Shown here piece after piece: positions 5,279-8,381 of a DNA stretch of 8,381 nucleotides. The stretch spans positions 1-8,381 of the forward strand of contig PIXS01000094.1 in assembly GCA_003096255.1 (NCBI GenBank). Reading direction: 5' to 3'. The translations under genes and the position numbers were made by a program. A model generated the notes under the pieces. The model saw nothing but the letters and a program-made list of their open reading frames with translations. It did no database searches and had not been told where the DNA came from. This DNA is from Candidatus Bathyarchaeum sp. (GTDB lineage: Archaea; Thermoproteota; Bathyarchaeia; Bathyarchaeales; Bathyarchaeaceae). Position 1 is the stretch's first letter, and each line of letters opens with the position of its first letter.

Positions 5279-7777
5279 ATGAACACCAAAAAAATGTCAA
5301 AAATTTCAATGATGCTTTTAATAACCGTTTTAACACTTTCGTCACTTCTGACAATTTTTCCAGTGACTAACGCACAGGACGCAATACAAACCTACGCATT
5401 TATCGGCGCTACACCCAATCCTGTACAAGTCGGTGAAGACGTGTTATTCCACGTCGGAATTTCACATCAGAGAAGTTCAGTCAGGGGGGGTTGGGAAGGT
5501 CTTTCGGTCAAAATTACTGATCCTGAAGGAACCGTCTCAACTATAGAGGACATTAGAACTGACTCGACAGGCGGAACAGGTGTACCCTTTACGCCAGACA
5601 AAATCGGTGAATATGAAGTGCAGAGTTTCTTCCCTGCTACAACACTATCCGTCACACCGATGTTCGGTGGAGACCCCTACGATCAGGCATATTTGGCTAG
5701 TGAGAGTGATGTACTTACTCTTGTTGTTCAAGAGGATCCAATAGAATACTATCCTGGTCATGCACTGCCGACAGAATACTGGACTCGACCAATTAATGCT
5801 CAATTCTATGAATGGGCAGAAATCTCTGGAGATTGGCTATGGCCAGCTGGAAGCTACACAATGCCACCAAGACCAAAATATCACTCTGGTAACGCAGATG
5901 CACCTGAATCAGCTCACATACTGTGGACAAAACCCTACACGCAAGGTGGTTTAGGTTCAGCTGAACTTGGTAACGTACAGTATGAAATGGGCAATGCGTA
6001 CGAACTCAAGTTCATGGGCTCAGTGATAATTAGTGGAGTGCTTTACTACAACAGATACGAAGACCAAGGAAGCAACCCTGAACTTGATCAAGACGTTGTT
6101 GCCGTGAATCTAAAGACTGGTGAAGAACTTTGGGTCATGAACTGGAATAATGAAAGACTAGCATTTGGTCAAACATTCTTTTTTGACTCATACAACTACC
6201 ACGGTATTTTCGGATATCTATGGACAGAAGAAGGTGGAACATTGAAGGCTTATGATCCACAATCAGGACGCTGGGAATACACCGTCGAAAACGTGCCCTC
6301 TGGCTATAATCTATATGGACCTAAAGGCGAAATCTACAGATACACTGTTGACCTAAACAATGGTTGGATGTCATTATGGAACTCCAGCAAAGTTGTGATG
6401 AACGGAATTACTGGTCCAATGGCTGGTAGCTGGAGACCACAAGGAAATACCTACGATGCCACGCTAGGAATCGAATGGAACATCACTATACCCACGGATC
6501 TACCTGGATCAGTTTGTTCATATCATCTGTTTGATAAAATAGTTGGTAGCACTGCTGGCGGAATCTTTGGAGGCACTTCTCCAGAAATCACTAACTGGGC
6601 AATCGACGTTTCTCCAGGAAACGAAGGAACAATGGCTTTCGAAACAACTGAAACATTAGAAGTAGCTGGTATGACATTGGTTTATTCAGAAACTATTCCA
6701 GAGAACAATGTTCTGATTATTTCAGCTAAAGAGGACCGAAGATACTATGCTTTCTCACTGACCGATGGTAGCTTGAAATGGGTAACTGAACCAGAAACAT
6801 ACCTAGCTTTCTACGACAAATGGTATGGTCCTGCCTACGGTTATGGCAAATTCTTCACTGGCCGAGTTAGCGGTGTAGTAACTTGTTATGACCTTGAAAC
6901 TGGAGACGTCGAGTGGACCTACAATGTAAAAGACAAGTACGCCGAAATGACCTGGAGCAACAATCACCAGATTGAATACCACTTCCTTGCTGACGGAAAG
7001 ATTTGTCTGTCTTATGGAGAGCATTCACCAATCAATCCACTGCCTAGAGGCGGACCATTAGTGGTGATAGATATCGAAAGTGGTGAGCCAATCTGGGAAC
7101 TCAGCTGGGCAAACAACTGGTGGGGCGGACACGTAATGATCGGAGACAGCACAATGGTAGGCTTAAACGCATACGACAACCGCCTATACGCAATAGGCAA
7201 AGGACCAAGCGCTACAACAGTAGACGTTGGACCTAAGGTTTCTGCTATTGGAAACAGCATAATCATCGAAGGCACTGTAATGGATGTTTCCCCAGGTACA
7301 GAAGACATCGCTCTGAGAATGAGGTTCCCGAATGGAGTTCCAGCAGTAGCCGACGCAGACATGACCGATTGGATGCAGTACGTGTACATGCAGTATGAGC
7401 GCCCAGAAAATTACGCAGGTGTCGATGTTACTCTAATTGTCGAAGATCCTAATGGCGAGTACTACCAAACCACTGTAACAACCGACGGTACAGGCGCCTT
7501 TAGCCACATGTGGGCTCCCGGCGTTGTTGGCGAATACACTGTGACTGCAGTATTTGAAGGCTCTAAATCATACTATACTTCATACTCTACAACCACCTTT
7601 GGTATGGACGACGCTGCAGGCTACAACGGTCCAAGCGCTGACGAAATTGCTCAGAAGACAGCAGACCAAGTAGGAACAGAAGGAATGCCAGCATACCTAA
7701 CAATTGACCTTGCTATCATTGCACTCGTTGCTATCTGTCTAATCATTGGAATATACCTAATCATAAAAAAGAAATAA
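5279..7777 (+). CDS. Secreted, membrane-anchored PQQ-type beta-propeller surface protein (paralogue B)
   Basis: The 832-residue product is collinear with paralogue A: signal peptide with likely cleavage after TNA at residue 32, Ig-like domain (about 36-152), PQQ-type propeller (about 195-642), second Ig-like domain (about 645-776), short linker, and membrane helix (about 806-828) ending in KKK. Propeller repeats lie near 274-285, 322-333, 391-400, 490-501, 536-547 and 596-607. Relative to A it lacks a Gly-rich loop (A 316-331 against TEEGGTLK here), has a small insertion in another loop (NGITGPM, 375-381), and has no linker duplication. Sequons lie at N368 and N401. It begins with ATG, where A uses GTG. 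Three tracts are near-identical to A at the DNA level, while the flanking parts differ at many silent sites. Its role is unknown; a structural, adhesive or solute-binding surface role fits. Confidence 0.9.
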   Translation: MNTKKMSKISMMLLITVLTLSSLLTIFPVTNAQDAIQTYAFIGATPNPVQVGEDVLFHVGISHQRSSVRGGWEGLSVKITDPEGTVSTIEDIRTDSTGGTGVPFTPDKIGEYEVQSFFPATTLSVTPMFGGDPYDQAYLASESDVLTLVVQEDPIEYYPGHALPTEYWTRPINAQFYEWAEISGDWLWPAGSYTMPPRPKYHSGNADAPESAHILWTKPYTQGGLGSAELGNVQYEMGNAYELKFMGSVIISGVLYYNRYEDQGSNPELDQDVVAVNLKTGEELWVMNWNNERLAFGQTFFFDSYNYHGIFGYLWTEEGGTLKAYDPQSGRWEYTVENVPSGYNLYGPKGEIYRYTVDLNNGWMSLWNSSKVVMNGITGPMAGSWRPQGNTYDATLGIEWNITIPTDLPGSVCSYHLFDKIVGSTAGGIFGGTSPEITNWAIDVSPGNEGTMAFETTETLEVAGMTLVYSETIPENNVLIISAKEDRRYYAFSLTDGSLKWVTEPETYLAFYDKWYGPAYGYGKFFTGRVSGVVTCYDLETGDVEWTYNVKDKYAEMTWSNNHQIEYHFLADGKICLSYGEHSPINPLPRGGPLVVIDIESGEPIWELSWANNWWGGHVMIGDSTMVGLNAYDNRLYAIGKGPSATTVDVGPKVSAIGNSIIIEGTVMDVSPGTEDIALRMRFPNGVPAVADADMTDWMQYVYMQYERPENYAGVDVTLIVEDPNGEYYQTTVTTDGTGAFSHMWAPGVVGEYTVTAVFEGSKSYYTSYSTTTFGMDDAAGYNGPSADEIAQKTADQVGTEGMPAYLTIDLAIIALVAICLIIGIYLIIKKK
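6536..6631 (+). repeat. Near-identical tract 1 (paralogue B copy)
   Basis: Partner of 1442-1537, in direct orientation and 5094 bases downstream. Confidence 0.9.
6716..6797 (+). repeat. Near-identical tract 2 (paralogue B copy)
   Basis: Partner of 1622-1703, in direct orientation and 5094 bases downstream. Confidence 0.9.
7111..7210 (+). repeat. Near-identical tract 3 (paralogue B copy)
   Basis: Partner of 2020-2119, in direct orientation and 5091 bases downstream. Confidence 0.9.
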
Positions 7778-7791
7778 ACCCAACTTTTTCC

Positions 7792-7814
7792 CTTCCCTTT
7801 TTTTCTATGGGAAG
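7792..7814 (+). terminator. Oligo-T terminator inside an inverted repeat, paralogue B
   Basis: CTTCCC (7792-7797) and GGGAAG (7809-7814) form a perfect 6-bp inverted repeat around an 11-base loop that begins with seven T (7798-7804). The right arm is followed by TAAAAC, as it is after paralogue A. A second T run at 7822-7828 gives a backup termination site. Confidence 0.6.
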
Positions 7815-7855
7815 TAAAACCTTTTTTTCAGACCTTCTTCACTTGTGGTCGGTTA

Positions 7856-7866
7856 AAAAAATATAT
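7856..7866 (+). promoter_or_regulatory. Probable TATA box for the VOC-family gene
   Basis: AAAAAATATAT lies just downstream of GGTTAA. It is about 32-42 bases before the ATG at 7898, good spacing for an archaeal promoter with a very short leader. It follows the terminator region of paralogue B, so the VOC gene is probably transcribed separately. Confidence 0.45.
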
Positions 7867-7897
7867 GAGGTATTCCTTCAATATCAGGGGATGACCA

Positions 7898-8296
7898 ATG
7901 AAGCTGCATCATGTTGGAATCGTTGTAAACGATATTGAATCGGGGATTCAGCGCTACAAGGCCCTCTTCGGTTTTGTTCCTGTCACCGAAATTGTGGATG
8001 ATCCCATCCAGAAGGTTTCCGTTGTTTTACTCTCGAACCCTGAGTCAGATGGCGCTCCAATTGAACTGATTGCTCCCCTATCCGATGATTCGCCTGTCAC
8101 TAACATTCTGAAGGGAAAAGTGCGGCTTTATCATCTGTGTTTTTTGGTGGAAAACATTGAAGAATCCCTAAAAAATTTCAGAAGCAATGGAGCAATCATT
8201 ATTTCTGGACCCGTTCCCGCCGAGCTTTTTGAAGGCAAAAGAATAGCCTTCGTTTACTCACCTGACAATTATGTTGTGGAACTGCTGGAGAAATAG
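7898..8296 (+). CDS. VOC-superfamily protein (methylmalonyl-CoA epimerase/glyoxalase-like)
   Basis: The 132-residue product has the two beta-alpha-beta-beta-beta modules of the vicinal oxygen chelate fold. Such enzymes bind a divalent metal and act on small acyl or oxo compounds. Module 1 starts at LHHVGIVV and ends at PIELIAP. Module 2 starts at LYHLCFLVENIEESL and ends at YVVELLE. The four expected metal ligands are in place: H5, E56, H79 and E128. Its length is usual for single-chain methylmalonyl-CoA epimerase-like proteins. The YHLCF strand and the LLSN-IELI-P-SPV pattern remind me more of VOC proteins found among surface-glycan or acyl-modification genes than of classical epimerases. 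The substrate is therefore open. The ATG at 7898 has a G-rich site (7887-7890) seven bases upstream. The overlapping ATG at 7891 is in another frame and soon stops. Confidence 0.82.
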   Translation: MKLHHVGIVVNDIESGIQRYKALFGFVPVTEIVDDPIQKVSVVLLSNPESDGAPIELIAPLSDDSPVTNILKGKVRLYHLCFLVENIEESLKNFRSNGAIIISGPVPAELFEGKRIAFVYSPDNYVVELLEK

Positions 8297-8343
8297 TGAG
8301 CTTCTGAACAACATCGTTAGATTTGCTGGAAAAAGGGATTGAA

Positions 8344-8381
8344 ATGAAGTTTCGTCTGTCGTGGATAAAATATCTGACAAA
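8344..8381 (+). CDS. Start of a further gene, cut by the window end
   Basis: ATG at 8344 opens a frame reading MKFRLSWIKYLT to the window edge, with a GGG-containing purine run (8331-8337) a few bases upstream. It begins 47 bases after the VOC gene stop, so the two may be cotranscribed. An in-frame TTG at 8323 is an alternative start. Too little is visible to name the product. Confidence 0.4.
   Translation, partial: MKFRLSWIKYLT

Noticed and set aside
1..8381. CRISPR array or insertion sequence explaining the direct repeats
   Set aside because: The repeats are explained by paralogous coding sequence. There are no regular spacers, transposase genes, terminal inverted repeats or target-site duplications.

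Overview
The window looks archaeal, most likely from an uncultured TACK-type lineage such as Bathyarchaeia. That placement is inferred from gene content and style, not from a marker gene. The reasons are: an AglH/Alg7-type GlcNAc-1-phosphate transferase; a stand-alone Trm112-like zinc protein; large secreted PQQ-type propeller proteins with a signal peptide and a C-terminal membrane anchor; GAGG or GGTGA ribosome-binding sites; AT-rich TATA-like boxes; and oligo-T stretches after the genes. All convincing genes are on the + strand.

Layout. Positions 1-175 hold the leader of the first large gene. Positions 176-2785 encode an 869-residue surface protein (signal peptide, Ig-like domain, PQQ-type beta-propeller, second Ig-like domain, linker, membrane anchor). 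Positions 3055-4167 encode a polytopic GPT/MraY-family sugar-phosphate transferase, probably the first enzyme of lipid-linked glycan assembly for N-glycosylation. Positions 4225-4443 encode a 72-residue protein of unknown family. Directly after it, at about 4509-4694, lies a decayed, frameshifted second copy of the same small gene. A Trm112-like protein follows at about 4744-5022 and appears to start at an ATT codon. Positions 5279-7777 encode an 832-residue paralogue of the first surface protein. Positions 7898-8296 encode a VOC-fold (glyoxalase/methylmalonyl-CoA epimerase-like) protein, and a further gene probably begins at 8344 and runs off the window.

How the parts relate. The two surface proteins are the dominant feature. 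They are collinear paralogues about 5.1 kb apart, and they share more than protein sequence. Both leaders carry a similar stem-loop block, then a GTTGA/TCAAC hairpin and an almost identical A-rich ribosome-binding region. Both 3' ends carry a C-rich/G-rich inverted repeat around an oligo-T loop, with a compensated one-base-pair difference in stem length. Three tracts of 82-100 bp are identical or nearly so between the genes, including silent sites, which suggests recent gene conversion. The propellers carry N-X-S/T sequons, so they are plausible substrates of the glycan pathway begun by the transferase between them; that link is inference.

The points most worth checking are the shared leader element, the ATT start of the Trm112-like gene, the Asn in place of a metal-binding Asp in the transferase, the small pseudogene, and the gene-conversion pattern. 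I see no CRISPR array, tRNA, rRNA or insertion sequence.
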